Below are positions 16,867 through 25,702 of a stretch of DNA of 64,000 nt, piece after piece; the stretch's first letter is position 1; the number at the start of each line of letters is the position of its first letter. The notes below the pieces were generated by a model. It saw nothing but the letters and a program-made list of their open reading frames with translations. It was not told the origin of the DNA and did no database searches. The DNA comes from Dyella terrae (GTDB taxonomy: Bacteria > Pseudomonadota > Gammaproteobacteria > Xanthomonadales > Rhodanobacteraceae). Both the position numbers and the translations under genes were made by a program. The stretch covers positions 806,001-870,000 of the forward strand of contig NZ_SIZZ01000001.1 in NCBI RefSeq assembly GCF_004322705.1, written 5' to 3'.

Positions 16867-19119
16867 TCAATCTTCCCTGACGACGTAGGTGTAGAAGCGG
16901 ACCTTGCCGTCTTCGGGCACTTGATAGACCCCCTGTACCTCGTAGGAAAAGCCCGGGAAGCGATTGCAGCTTTCCTGGAAGGCGAGGAAGTAGTCGATCA
17001 TCGGCTGGGCGTGCTCGTCATAGCGTTCGCCGGGGATCACGATGCCGATGCCCGGCGGATAGATCAACGCCAGCGTGGCGGCCACGCGACCTTTCACCTG
17101 GTCCATCGCCACGAAATCCACGCGTCCGGCGACGAGGGCTTCATTGGCCTCGCGCGACGACATCGCCTGTTCCGGGAAGGACTCGTAGCGGAAGCTCAGG
17201 CGCTGAAGTTCCTTGACGTTCTTCGAGGCGTAGAACTCGTGCATCTCCTGCGCAATCTGACGCACCGAGTATCCCCGGTAGCGTGACTCGTACTTGCGAT
17301 AGAGGGCAGGGAGCACCTCCTCGAGCGGACTGTCCTCGTCGTAGTGATCGCGGAAACGTTCCAGCGCCGCCAACAGCATGGCCATCTTGCCCTCGCCGAC
17401 GGCGGGCGTCATGAGGAACAGGATGCTGTTGAGATCGTTCTTCTCCGGGATAACGTTGTTCTCGCGCAGGTAGTTGGCGATGATCGTCGCCGGGATGCCA
17501 CTGCTTGCGTAGTCGCCGGTGCGCGGATCGATGCCGGGCGTGGTGAGCATCAGCTTGGTTGGGTCGACCATGGCCGCGTCACGGCCCAGGTGGCGGTAGC
17601 CGTGCCAGGTTTCATTCGGGTCGAGTTGCCAATAGGCCTGTTCGCTCGCAAGCACATCCGTAGGCACGTCTTCCCATTTGATGCGTTGCCCCTGATACGC
17701 GACCGTGTCGGGCACGAACGGATTGAGGAAGCCGGCGAAGCGCTTGCGGATCGCCTTGCGGGCATCGATGCCCAGCCGGACCATGTCGTCCCACAGCACG
17801 CGGCCGGCCTTGTCGGCATGCATCTGCGCGTTGACGTCCAGGCTGGAGAACAACGGATAGAACGGCGAGGTCGACGCCTGCAGCATGAACATCTCATTGA
17901 AGCGCTTGTGGTTCAGGCGGAACGGCTTCTGGCGGATATGCGCGTCGCGCACGTGGATCTGCGAAGCCTGCGAGAAGCCCGCCAGTTGCTTGTGCGTCGA
18001 TTGGGTGGCGATCACGCCAGGATCGGATTCGCCCAGGGACAGGCTCATGGCGAAGTGATCCTTCATCAGCGGATGGAACGCACCGAATCCGGCCCACGCT
18101 TCGTCGAAATGGATGTACTCGCAAAGGCGGCCGATCTTCTCCAGCACTTTCCTGGCGTTGTAGACGGTTCCGTCATACGTGCACTGCTCGATGATCGCCA
18201 CGCGGATGGGGCGTTCGCGCTGCCATGCATCGGTGCCCTTGAGTCGCGGATGATTCCGGATCTTTTCCCGGATCGACGCCTCATCGAGCGCCGACCAGTC
18301 AATCGGCCCCACCATGCCATAGCCATTGCGATCGGTTTCCAGGTAGATCGGAATGGCACCGGCGAAAACCAGTGCGCCGTGATGGTTGGACTTGTGGTTG
18401 TTGCGGTCGAACAGCACGATGTCCCGGCTGGTCAGCAAGGCCGTATTGACCACCTTGTTGGACGATGACGTGCCATTGAGAACGAAGTAGGTCCGGTCCG
18501 CCTGAAACACCCTCGCAGCGGCCTGCTGCGCCTCCAGCGCGGGGCCCTCATGGATCAGCAAGTCGCCCAGCGAGACCATGGCGTTGCAGATGTCGTCGCG
18601 GAACACGTTCTCGCCCATGTGCTCATAGAAGAGCCGGCCCACGGGGTGCCGCATGAACATCTGGCCGCCCTGGTGTCCGGGGCAGGCCCAGGTGCCGTTC
18701 GCATCGAAGTCATACTGCATCAGGGTGCCAAAGAACGGTGTCATCAGGCTGGAAACGTATTTTTCGACCGATGAGACCAGGCGCTTCTCGTAGAAGTCCC
18801 GGCTTTCCATGTCCGCGATGACCACGCCATCCAGTGACTTCAGGAACGGATCGGAGAACGTTGCTTCGTCGCGCTCGGTGATCATGAAAATGGGCATGCG
18901 CAACCCACGTCGGTCCCGGGCGGAGATGGCCGTCGGTGCGAGTTCGCGGGATACGACGAGTGCCCCCAGGTCGGCCCCTGAGCGGAGCGCTTCTTCGATG
19001 CCGGCGGGCGAAACCACCAGCACCCGGAAATGCAGGTCTTCGGAAAGGATCGTGGCGACCTCTTCGCTGCGCTCACCGGCGACGAGGATGCGGAAATAGT
19101 GGATCAGAGGAATGCCCAT
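16867..19119 (-). CDS. speF: Ornithine decarboxylase, SpeC/SpeF-type
   Basis: A 750-aa PLP decarboxylase making putrescine from ornithine. It matches E. coli SpeC/SpeF closely: GHQ.G..F.RHPVGRLFY, GENVFRDDICNA, LGDLLIHEG, TYFVLNGTSSSNKVV, FDRNNHKSNHHGAL, TYDGTVYNARKV, PLP lysine at ~377 in QSTHKQLAGFSQASQIH, and STSPFYPLFSSLDVNA. ATG 19119 is preferred over an upstream start at 19272 because AGGAG lies 9 bases before it and the wing domain starts there. It is convergent with the AdiC-like gene (34-bp gap). It is probably the partner of the PotE-like antiporter 9 kb away. The upstream 19120-19397 strip holds a GGCGATCCT/AGGATCACC hairpin near 19291-19315. Confidence 0.92.
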   Translation of the reverse strand: MGIPLIHYFRILVAGERSEEVATILSEDLHFRVLVVSPAGIEEALRSGADLGALVVSRELAPTAISARDRRGLRMPIFMITERDEATFSDPFLKSLDGVVIADMESRDFYEKRLVSSVEKYVSSLMTPFFGTLMQYDFDANGTWACPGHQGGQMFMRHPVGRLFYEHMGENVFRDDICNAMVSLGDLLIHEGPALEAQQAAARVFQADRTYFVLNGTSSSNKVVNTALLTSRDIVLFDRNNHKSNHHGALVFAGAIPIYLETDRNGYGMVGPIDWSALDEASIREKIRNHPRLKGTDAWQRERPIRVAIIEQCTYDGTVYNARKVLEKIGRLCEYIHFDEAWAGFGAFHPLMKDHFAMSLSLGESDPGVIATQSTHKQLAGFSQASQIHVRDAHIRQKPFRLNHKRFNEMFMLQASTSPFYPLFSSLDVNAQMHADKAGRVLWDDMVRLGIDARKAIRKRFAGFLNPFVPDTVAYQGQRIKWEDVPTDVLASEQAYWQLDPNETWHGYRHLGRDAAMVDPTKLMLTTPGIDPRTGDYASSGIPATIIANYLRENNVIPEKNDLNSILFLMTPAVGEGKMAMLLAALERFRDHYDEDSPLEEVLPALYRKYESRYRGYSVRQIAQEMHEFYASKNVKELQRLSFRYESFPEQAMSSREANEALVAGRVDFVAMDQVKGRVAATLALIYPPGIGIVIPGERYDEHAQPMIDYFLAFQESCNRFPGFSYEVQGVYQVPEDGKVRFYTYVVRED

Positions 19120-19397
19120 CGTTACCACTCCTGTGACAAGGGCGGCGTCTGCCGGAACGGACAGGTGGCGATCGAATCCCCAGGTACTCGAAGGGGCGGG
19201 GTAGCCCCGGGCGGTCTCATCCACGCTACGCGCAAGCGCGTGAATCGGCTGCGAAAAATGTCGGGCTAACACCTGCTAACAGCAAATAACTGGCGATCCT
19301 TCGCAGGATCACCCACCGTGGATGGCGACAGATTCCCGGAGCGTTTCCGGGGCGTGTTTCGAACCGGCAGGGGGAGCGTGTGAGGGAGGACGGAGCG

Positions 19398-19868
19398 ATG
19401 GCTGACGCTGGTGGCGCAAGTTGTGTGGATCCTGCTGGCCGGGCATCCAATGAGCAGTTGGGAGCCTGGTTGCGCGCCGATGCCCGGAGCGACAGTCAGT
19501 CGCTGCAGCAGCTCTTCGGTGCCGTGACGCCGCTGCTGTTCGCCTTCTTCGAGGGACAGTTGCCGGAGCGGAAGTCGGTGCTGAACGTATTGGTTCTGGA
19601 CACGCTGATCGATGTCTATCGGCGGCGTGCGAGCTATGACCCGAGCCGGCCGTTCCGGGCGTGGTTGCTCGGCCTGGCGCGGACGCGGCTCGTCAACTAC
19701 GTGGCGCATCCGGACGATGACGGCTGCACGGCTGCCGGTGAACCGGACGAGCCTCGCCATGTCGCCGACTACGACGTCGATGGCGAAATCACGCTGTTCT
19801 TCCACAAGCTGGTGCAAGGGCAGGCGCGCGAGGCACTGCGAGTGCCGGCGTTGGCCAACGCAAGGTGA
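19398..19868 (+). CDS. Sigma-70 region 2-only protein (truncated ECF sigma)
   Basis: A 156-aa product, read from ATG 19398 with GGGAGG upstream. Residues ~30-100 look like ECF sigma region 2 (LLFAFFEGQLPERKSVLNVL, then LIDVYRRRASYDPSRPFRAWLLGLARTRL). Where region 4 should begin (HKLVQGQAREALRVPAL) the frame stops at 19868, so the -35-binding helix-turn-helix is missing. The usual DxxQ/E entry is also eroded. It is either a decayed sigma factor or a region-2 protein that could act as a decoy for RNA polymerase core. I see no region 4 remnant in the next 80 bases. Confidence 0.7.
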   Translation: MADAGGASCVDPAGRASNEQLGAWLRADARSDSQSLQQLFGAVTPLLFAFFEGQLPERKSVLNVLVLDTLIDVYRRRASYDPSRPFRAWLLGLARTRLVNYVAHPDDDGCTAAGEPDEPRHVADYDVDGEITLFFHKLVQGQAREALRVPALANAR

Positions 19869-19953
19869 CAGTACCGATGGCTGGCAGTGATCCGGCGCCG
19901 CATCGATCCCCACGATGGCTGCCGGAAAGACGTTTGGGTTTGACGGAAGTACG

Positions 19954-20370
19954 ATGATTACGGTCAGAAAGATTCTTCACAGTGGCAAGACTTTCACGAC
20001 AGGTGGGCGCGACGGGATGTCCCGCAGCGATGACGGAAGGCTGGATATCCGGCTTTCGCCACCCGGTGCGCCGGGTGAAGGCCCCCATCCGGAGCAGCTG
20101 TTCGCGGCGTGCTGGTCAGCCTGCTTCATCGGTGCGCTCCGCCACGCCGCGCATGCCCGCAAGATCGGATTTCCGCCCGAGGCTTCGGTTGAGGCCGAGG
20201 TCGACCTGGGGCATGGCGAGCAGGGCTTCTTCCTGCAGGCGCGGTTTGGGGTGTCGCTGCCGGGGATCGATCCTGCGATCGCCCGCTCGCTGATCGATGC
20301 GGCGCACCAGAACTGCCCTTATTCGAAGGCAACGCGCGGCAATGTGGACGTGGCTTTCAGGCTCGTCTGA
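19954..20370 (+). CDS. ohr: Organic hydroperoxide resistance protein, Ohr/OsmC family
   Basis: A 138-aa thiol peroxidase that reduces organic hydroperoxides. Both redox cysteines are seen: Cys57 in the WSACF motif and Cys121 in HQNCPYSKATRGN. The N-terminus carries the Ohr strand (VRKILHSGKTFTTGGRDG) and PEQLFAACW. An additional Cys53 sits four residues before the peroxidatic one, which is not usual for Ohr. Start chosen at ATG 19954 since GGAAG precedes it and family proteins start there. A second Ohr lies at 29255. A hairpin terminator follows. Confidence 0.92.
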   Translation: MITVRKILHSGKTFTTGGRDGMSRSDDGRLDIRLSPPGAPGEGPHPEQLFAACWSACFIGALRHAAHARKIGFPPEASVEAEVDLGHGEQGFFLQARFGVSLPGIDPAIARSLIDAAHQNCPYSKATRGNVDVAFRLV

Positions 20371-20384
20371 GATCGACATTGCAT

Positions 20385-20408
20385 ATGGCCGCTTAAACGG
20401 CCATTTCA
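20385..20408 (+). terminator. Terminator-like hairpin after ohr
   Basis: ATGGCCG and CGGCCAT pair around CTTAAA, followed by TTTCAG, 14 bases after the stop at 20370. The stem is short but perfect. Confidence 0.6.
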
Positions 20409-20507
20409 GACGCGCGCGAAGGTGCCGGTCGATGAACCCGCGCGCAGGTTCGCCTTCTGCCGCGAGAATCACGTTCCACCCCGTGACCGAAGGCCTTCCG
20501 ATCCCCT

Positions 20508-23471
20508 ATGATGCGGGCATTCGCGGCCCGCCTTCCGGGATGCCGCCCCTTCCGTCGACCATGCGAGAGAGCGCTTCCCGTGGAGTCCGCCCCTGTCGAA
20601 CTGCACGATGCGTCCGAGGTGCATCTCCTCTTCGGCCCGTTCTGCATGGTGCCGGGCAAGCGGTTGCTGATGCGCGAGGGTCTGCCGATCGAGATCGGTG
20701 GCCGCGCGCTCGACATCCTCATGGCCCTGGTCGAGCAGCCGGGCAAGGTTATCGCCAAGCGCGAGTTGATCCGCCGGGTCTGGCCTGATGCCATCGTCGA
20801 AGAAGGCAGCCTGCGTTTCCACATGAACGGTTTGCGCAAGATCCTTGGTGATGGTGAGGAGGGCGCGCGCTATATCAACACGCAGGTTGGCGTGGGTTAT
20901 GCCTTCGTCGCTCCCGTGGAGCGGAAGGCACACGCCATGGCCCTTCCGGTGTCGCCAATGGCACACGTCGCGTCCCGACTGAAGGGATTGCCGCCACCGA
21001 TTCCGCTCATTGGTCGCGATGTCGACATCCAGCTGATCGTCGATCGCCTCGCGACGCCCCGGCTTCTGAGCATTGTCGGGACGGGTGGCGTGGGCAAGAC
21101 CAGTCTTGCCGTCGCGGCAGCGCATCGACTCTGCGGACACTACGAGGCGGTCCATTTCATCGACCTGGCGCAGGTGGAAGATGCGTCCCTGGTGCCTTCG
21201 GCCCTGGTCGGGGCGGCTGGCCTGCCCGTGCAGGCAGACGATCCGGTGTTCGTGCTACTGGCCCATCTTCAGTTGCACACATTGCTCTTTGTGATCGACA
21301 ACTGCGAACACGTCATCGATGCGGTGTCCGCCGTGGTGGAGCGCATCCGTTCGGGTGCGCCGGAAACGGGCCTGCTGACCACCAGTCGCGAGCCGTTGCG
21401 GGCGCTGGAAGAACAGCTGCACTGGCTCAATCCCCTGGATTTTCCCGCGGAATCGACGAGCTACACCTTCGACGAACTGGTGTCGTTTCCTGCAGTGAAG
21501 CTCTTCGTCGAGCGCGTTTCCGCCGGAAATGCGTCGTCAAACCTGACCACCGACGAGGTGCGCCTTATTGCCGACATGTGCCGGCGGCTGGACGGTCTGG
21601 CGCTGCCCATCGAGCTGGCAGCCGGCCGCGTGGCAACGCATGGCATCCAGGCGACGCATTCGATGTTGGGTGAGCGGTTTTCCCTGGGATGGGCGGGCAG
21701 GCGTACGGCGCTGCCGCGCCACCAGACCCTGCGCGCGACACTGGACTGGAGCTACGGACTGCTCTCGGATGCCGAGCGGCTGGTGTTCGATCGACTGGCC
21801 GTGTTCGTCGGCCCGTTTTCCCAGGATGCCGCCGCGCAGATCGTGGGCGATGCACGGGTGGAGCCGGTGATGGCCGCCGCCTTGCTGGATGAACTGGCGT
21901 CCAAGGGCCTGGTTGCCGTCGATCACTCCGAAGCCATCCATTCGTACCGGATGCTCGAAATGACGCGCGCATACGCCAGGGAGCGACTGGCCACGCATGA
22001 TCGTTATGAGGCGCACGCCATCGCCTTTCGGCATGGCGCCTATTACACGGCATTGCTGGGGCAGCTCGGCACGACTCCCGACGAGATATTCGAACGTTCG
22101 GCCCGACTGGCCAGTCAGCTGGGCAATATCCGCAGCGCGCTGGAATGGAGCTTTGGGCCGGATGGCGATCCGGGCCTTGCGTTACCCATGGCCGCCGCCA
22201 GCGCGCCCTTGTTCCTGCATTTTTCGCTGCTGGTCGAATGCCGCACCTGGTGCGGTCGGGCCATCGAACTGCTTGAACTGGGCTATTTCGGCACGCCCAC
22301 CGAGATGGAGCTGCAGGCGGCACTCGGCCTGGTGCTGATGTTTACGCGTGGAAACAGCGAGTCAGCCGAGAAGGCGTTGCTGCGTGCCATGGATATCGCC
22401 GTAACGCTTGGTGATCATGGCTCCCAGCTTCGTTTGCTGGGTCGTCTGCAGATCTTTTACGAACGCATTGGCGACTTTGCATCGTCGCTGGCCTGGGCGG
22501 AGCAAGCGATGGGTGTCGGTGACGCCATCGGCGAGCCCGAGGCCATTTCGGTGGCCGCGTCGCTTGCCGGTGTTTCGCATCACCTCCTGGGCAATCAGGT
22601 CCTGGCGCGCAGCGAACTGGAAAAAGCGCTCAGGCACAGCCAGCCGCCGCGTCGCAGTCACACCATCCATTACGGCTTTGACCACCGCAACCGCACCGGC
22701 CTGGCACTGGCACGCACCCTCTGGCTGCAGGGCTATCCTGATGAAGCCCGCGCATGGGCGGAGCGGGTCGAGCGTGATGCGGCGGCATTGAACCACCCGG
22801 TGACGCACTGCATCGCGCTGGTGTGGACGCTGGGCATCTATACCTGGCTCGGTGATCTCGAACGCGCCGAGGTGGCGCTGCAGACCTTCGCCCATCTGGC
22901 CGAATCCAACATGCTCGCGCCGTACATCGCGGCGACGCCGGGCATGCGGGCGGCCATTCGCATTCGTTCCGGCAATGCGGGTGATGCGGGTGATGCCATC
23001 GGCTGGCTAGAGGACAGCCTTTCGCGGCTGCATGGCATGCGCTATGAGTTGTTGACGTCGACCTTCGAAACGGCATTGACCGAAGGCTTGATCCTGAGCG
23101 GCCGCTTTGATGAGGCGGCCAGACTCATCGATGGGACCATTCATCATTGCCGGGCAAGCGGCGATGCCTATGCCTTGCCGGACCTCCTGCGCATCCGGTC
23201 GCGTATCTTCCGGGCTCAGGGGAATCCTGGAGCGGCGGTGGAATTGATTGAGGAGTCGCTGGCGATGGCTCGGGCGCAGGGTGCGCATGCCTGGGAACTG
23301 CGTTCTTCCACCGAGCTTGCCAGGGCGGCGCTGGAAGCGGGGCGCCCCGGTGAAGCCATCGAGATTCTCGGCCCCTGGCTGGCGTCGGCAAGGCAAGGTG
23401 CCAGCGGTCGGGATCAGCGCGACCTGCTGATGCTTTGGGACGATGCACAAAGGCGCATGCAGCCCGTCTGA
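20508..23471 (+). CDS. wHTH-ATPase-TPR transcriptional regulator
   Basis: A 987-aa one-component regulator. An OmpR-type winged helix occupies residues ~35-140 (IGGRALDILMALVEQPGKVIAKRELI..VWPDAIVEEGSLRFHMNGLRKIL, INTQVGVGYAFVAPV). A STAND/AAA ATPase follows, with Walker A GTGGVGKTSLAVAAA at ~195, LFVIDNCEHV as Walker B, and LTTSREPL as sensor. The C-terminal half (~530-980) is helical TPR-like sequence. This layout is common in proteobacterial regulators in which ligand binding to the TPR/STAND part controls DNA binding. GTG at 20580 is an alternative start that would remove 24 low-quality residues. The neighbours give no clear target. Confidence 0.88.
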   Translation: MMRAFAARLPGCRPFRRPCERALPVESAPVELHDASEVHLLFGPFCMVPGKRLLMREGLPIEIGGRALDILMALVEQPGKVIAKRELIRRVWPDAIVEEGSLRFHMNGLRKILGDGEEGARYINTQVGVGYAFVAPVERKAHAMALPVSPMAHVASRLKGLPPPIPLIGRDVDIQLIVDRLATPRLLSIVGTGGVGKTSLAVAAAHRLCGHYEAVHFIDLAQVEDASLVPSALVGAAGLPVQADDPVFVLLAHLQLHTLLFVIDNCEHVIDAVSAVVERIRSGAPETGLLTTSREPLRALEEQLHWLNPLDFPAESTSYTFDELVSFPAVKLFVERVSAGNASSNLTTDEVRLIADMCRRLDGLALPIELAAGRVATHGIQATHSMLGERFSLGWAGRRTALPRHQTLRATLDWSYGLLSDAERLVFDRLAVFVGPFSQDAAAQIVGDARVEPVMAAALLDELASKGLVAVDHSEAIHSYRMLEMTRAYARERLATHDRYEAHAIAFRHGAYYTALLGQLGTTPDEIFERSARLASQLGNIRSALEWSFGPDGDPGLALPMAAASAPLFLHFSLLVECRTWCGRAIELLELGYFGTPTEMELQAALGLVLMFTRGNSESAEKALLRAMDIAVTLGDHGSQLRLLGRLQIFYERIGDFASSLAWAEQAMGVGDAIGEPEAISVAASLAGVSHHLLGNQVLARSELEKALRHSQPPRRSHTIHYGFDHRNRTGLALARTLWLQGYPDEARAWAERVERDAAALNHPVTHCIALVWTLGIYTWLGDLERAEVALQTFAHLAESNMLAPYIAATPGMRAAIRIRSGNAGDAGDAIGWLEDSLSRLHGMRYELLTSTFETALTEGLILSGRFDEAARLIDGTIHHCRASGDAYALPDLLRIRSRIFRAQGNPGAAVELIEESLAMARAQGAHAWELRSSTELARAALEAGRPGEAIEILGPWLASARQGASGRDQRDLLMLWDDAQRRMQPV

Positions 23472-23489
23472 GTGATTCGAGGTGGATGG

Positions 23490-23756
23490 TCAGTCGCGCC
23501 GTTCGTCCTCGATCTCGCGCAGGAAGGCCAGCACCTCGATGGTCCTTCCCGCGTTCACCAGTGCTTCGGCGGTCCGGCTATCCAGCTCACGGATCGGCGT
23601 GTCGCGATACCACGCAACGATGTCGCTGAGCCGGGGCTCAATGCGTACGGCAGCCTTGAAGATCGCGACGGCGGCATCGACGCGATCGTCCGGGCAATAC
23701 CGGTTGAGGGTAGGAAGCGCCGCGTTGCGGAAGCGGTGTCTGGCATTGAGGAGCAT
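23490..23756 (-). CDS. Small DUF2384/Xre-MbcA-ParS antitoxin-like protein
   Basis: An 88-aa product from ATG 23756 (GAGG 8 bases upstream). The C-terminal half (FKAAVRIEPRLSDIVAWYRD, then PIRELDSRTAEALVNAGRTI) resembles the toxin-binding DUF2384 fold seen in MbcA/ParS/Xre antitoxins. I see no adjacent RES-domain toxin, and the N-terminal DNA-binding part is short or missing. It may be an orphan antitoxin or a regulator unrelated to toxins. It is divergent from the methyltransferase gene, with the shared ACCAAGGTAT element between. Confidence 0.6.
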   Translation of the reverse strand: MLLNARHRFRNAALPTLNRYCPDDRVDAAVAIFKAAVRIEPRLSDIVAWYRDTPIRELDSRTAEALVNAGRTIEVLAFLREIEDERRD

Positions 23757-23834
23757 GCTGGGCCTCGAGTGGGAAGGCGCCGAAGTCGCCTTGCGCCCCG
23801 GATTGAATCCTTCCCGCAACCCGCTGGCTATCGA

Positions 23835-23868
23835 ACCAAGGTATCGCCTTACACCAATGTGTAATGGC
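23835..23868. promoter_or_regulatory. Conserved upstream element, copy 1 (ACCAAGGTATCG core)
   Basis: The 34 bases here agree at 27 positions with 29143-29176 upstream of the second ohr gene, including an identical 12-base start ACCAAGGTATCG and a common ACCAA-GTG-AAT part. It sits 100 bases before the methyltransferase TTG and about 80 before the divergent antitoxin-like gene. It is a candidate binding site for the FixJ-type regulator encoded at 24624. Confidence 0.55.
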
Positions 23869-23967
23869 GTCCGCGCCGTGTCTCTGCTGCAATAGGTATG
23901 CGCAGGGATGCCATGGATTGTGGCGAACCCCGTCCCCGCGTTCCCCGGTTGATGCAGGATAGCTACC

Positions 23968-24627
23968 TTGAACCACGACACCGACAAAGGCGCGGCCGTC
24001 TATTCGCCGCTGGTCCTGACGCTCTATGACGGATGGGTGCTGGGCTTTTCCAATCGTTACGCGTGGGAGTGCCCGACGCGCCAGGTGCTGTTGCCGTTCT
24101 TCAAGCTACACGCCGGACGCCACCACCTCGACGTGGGTGTCGGCACGGGTTACTACCCGGCGAAAGCGGAGTTTCCCAACTCGGCCAGGCTGACGCTGAT
24201 GGACCTCAACGCGTCCAGCCTGCGTGCGGCCGACCTGCGGATCGATCGACCGTCCACTCGCACGATGCAGCACGATGTCATGACGCCGCTGCCCGTTGGC
24301 GACGAGGGCGCATACGATGCCATCTCCCTGTTCTATCTGCTCCATTGCCTGCCGGGAAACATGGCGGACAAGGCGCGTGTGTTTGGACACCTGAAGTCGA
24401 AGCTGCGTCCCAGTGGCGTGTTGTACGGCGCCACCATCCTGGGTGATGAGGCGAATCACAATCGCATCGGCCGCAAGCTGATGGACGTCTACAACCGCAA
24501 AGGCATTTTCGGCAACCGGCAGGATACCCGCGAGGGGCTTGAGCAGGCCCTCAAGCAGCACTTCGATGAAGTGAACATCCAGCTTGCCGGCAAAGTGGCG
24601 CTGTTCGAGGCGCGCTGGCCGAACTAG
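23968..24627 (+). CDS. Class I SAM-dependent methyltransferase
   Basis: A 219-aa protein with TTG start at 23968 (AGGAT 7 bases upstream); no ATG in frame would keep the N-terminal helix. Motif I is LDVGVGTGYYP, and the post-I acidic residue lies in LTLMDLN. Motif II region is YDAISLFYLLHCLPG, and LRPSGVLYGATILG follows. The substrate is unknown; the size and YSPLVLTLYDGWVLGF N-terminus suggest a small-molecule rather than DNA methylase. Its stop shares bases with the convergent response-regulator stop (CTAG at 24624-24627). Confidence 0.88.
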   Translation: MNHDTDKGAAVYSPLVLTLYDGWVLGFSNRYAWECPTRQVLLPFFKLHAGRHHLDVGVGTGYYPAKAEFPNSARLTLMDLNASSLRAADLRIDRPSTRTMQHDVMTPLPVGDEGAYDAISLFYLLHCLPGNMADKARVFGHLKSKLRPSGVLYGATILGDEANHNRIGRKLMDVYNRKGIFGNRQDTREGLEQALKQHFDEVNIQLAGKVALFEARWPN

Positions 24628-25253
24628 CCGGCGGTTTCCATCGACGCGCCAAGCTGATCCGCCATCTTCACGAGATCGGGCACCGAGCGTGCGCCCATCT
24701 TGCGCATGACCTTGCCGCGGTGGGCCTTCACGGTGATCTCGCTGATACCCAGCACGCCGGCAATCTGCTTGTTGAGGCGACCGGCCACCACCATGGAAAG
24801 CACTTGCTGCTCACGCGGTGTCAGCGAGGCGTAGAGCTCGCGAAGCGTTCGCAAGTGTGCCTGATGGCTCAGGGAATGTCGGCTTGATTCGATGGCATCG
24901 GTGATCGCGCGCAGCAGCACGTCGTGGTCATACGGCTTGGTCAGCACCTCGGCCGCACCCGCTTTCATCGCGCGCACGGTGAGGGGAACATCGCCGTAGC
25001 CGGTAATGAAAATGATCGGCATGCCCGGCCGGTCAGCGGCAATGCGTTCCTGCAGGTCGAGCCCGTTGAGGTCCGGCAGGTTGACGTCGAGGAGGAGGCA
25101 GCTGGGTCCGTCGGCGCGTGGCAGGGCAAGAAAGGCCTGCGCGGATGCGAGCAGGATGGGATGCCAGCCCGCATGCCGGATAACCAGCTCCAGCGATTCG
25201 CGCACGGAGAGGTCATCGTCAACCACGTAGACGACGGGCGTGTCGGTTGCCAT
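24624..25253 (-). CDS. FixJ/LuxR-type response regulator
   Basis: A 209-aa two-domain regulator. The receiver has VVYVVDDDLSVRESLEL, phosphoacceptor Asp in CLLLDVNLPDLNG, the T in FITGYGDVP and K in EVLTKPYDHD. The C-terminal LuxR HTH is LTPREQQVLSMVVAGRLNKQ, then GISEITVKAHRGKVM. ATG 25253 gives a normal N-terminus. An ATG at 25316 that overlaps the preceding stop (ATGA) is in frame and would add 21 residues while coupling translation. It forms a three-gene unit with the single-receiver protein and the kinase. It is the likely DNA-binding output of the pathway. Confidence 0.92.
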   Translation of the reverse strand: MATDTPVVYVVDDDLSVRESLELVIRHAGWHPILLASAQAFLALPRADGPSCLLLDVNLPDLNGLDLQERIAADRPGMPIIFITGYGDVPLTVRAMKAGAAEVLTKPYDHDVLLRAITDAIESSRHSLSHQAHLRTLRELYASLTPREQQVLSMVVAGRLNKQIAGVLGISEITVKAHRGKVMRKMGARSVPDLVKMADQLGASMETAG

Positions 25254-25312
25254 GGATGCAAGCCTGGGTGCGTGCGCGGGACGAGCGGGTGAAGGGAGCA
25301 TGCCATGGGTCC

Positions 25313-25702
25313 TCATGGGGTCGACGGGCCGGGGCTGACGGGCAGGGCGGTGCTCAGTGCGCGCAGCAGGGCCGCTTCACTGAATGGCTTGAGCAGGCAA
25401 TCCACTGCACCCTGGTTCATCAGTCGCGGGCGTTCGGCGGCGTCGGCGTGGGCCGTGATGAAAATGACGGGAAGCGCATGTCCGCGACGATGAAGTTCGC
25501 GTTGCAGGTCTGGTCCGCACATGCCAGGCATTGCGACGTCAAGAATCAGGCAAGCCGTGGCTTCGATCTGCCCGGAGTCGAGAAAGGCTTCGGCCGAAGC
25601 ATAGGCGTGCACGGCGAAACCAAACTCCCGCAGAAGGTCGGGAAGGGATTCGCGGACGGACTCGTCGTCATCAACAACTGCGATGAGCAAGGGGGCACCC
25701 AT
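25313..25702 (-). CDS. Single-domain response regulator (receiver only)
   Basis: A 129-aa receiver domain without output: LLIAVVDDDESVRESLPDLL, Asp in CLILDVAMPGMCG, T in FITAHAD, K in CLLKPFSE. The start ATG shares a base with the kinase stop (TGATG at 25700-25704), so it is translationally coupled to the kinase. It may act as a phosphate sink or as a relay between the kinase and the FixJ-type regulator downstream. Confidence 0.92.
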   Translation of the reverse strand: MGAPLLIAVVDDDESVRESLPDLLREFGFAVHAYASAEAFLDSGQIEATACLILDVAMPGMCGPDLQRELHRRGHALPVIFITAHADAAERPRLMNQGAVDCLLKPFSEAALLRALSTALPVSPGPSTP

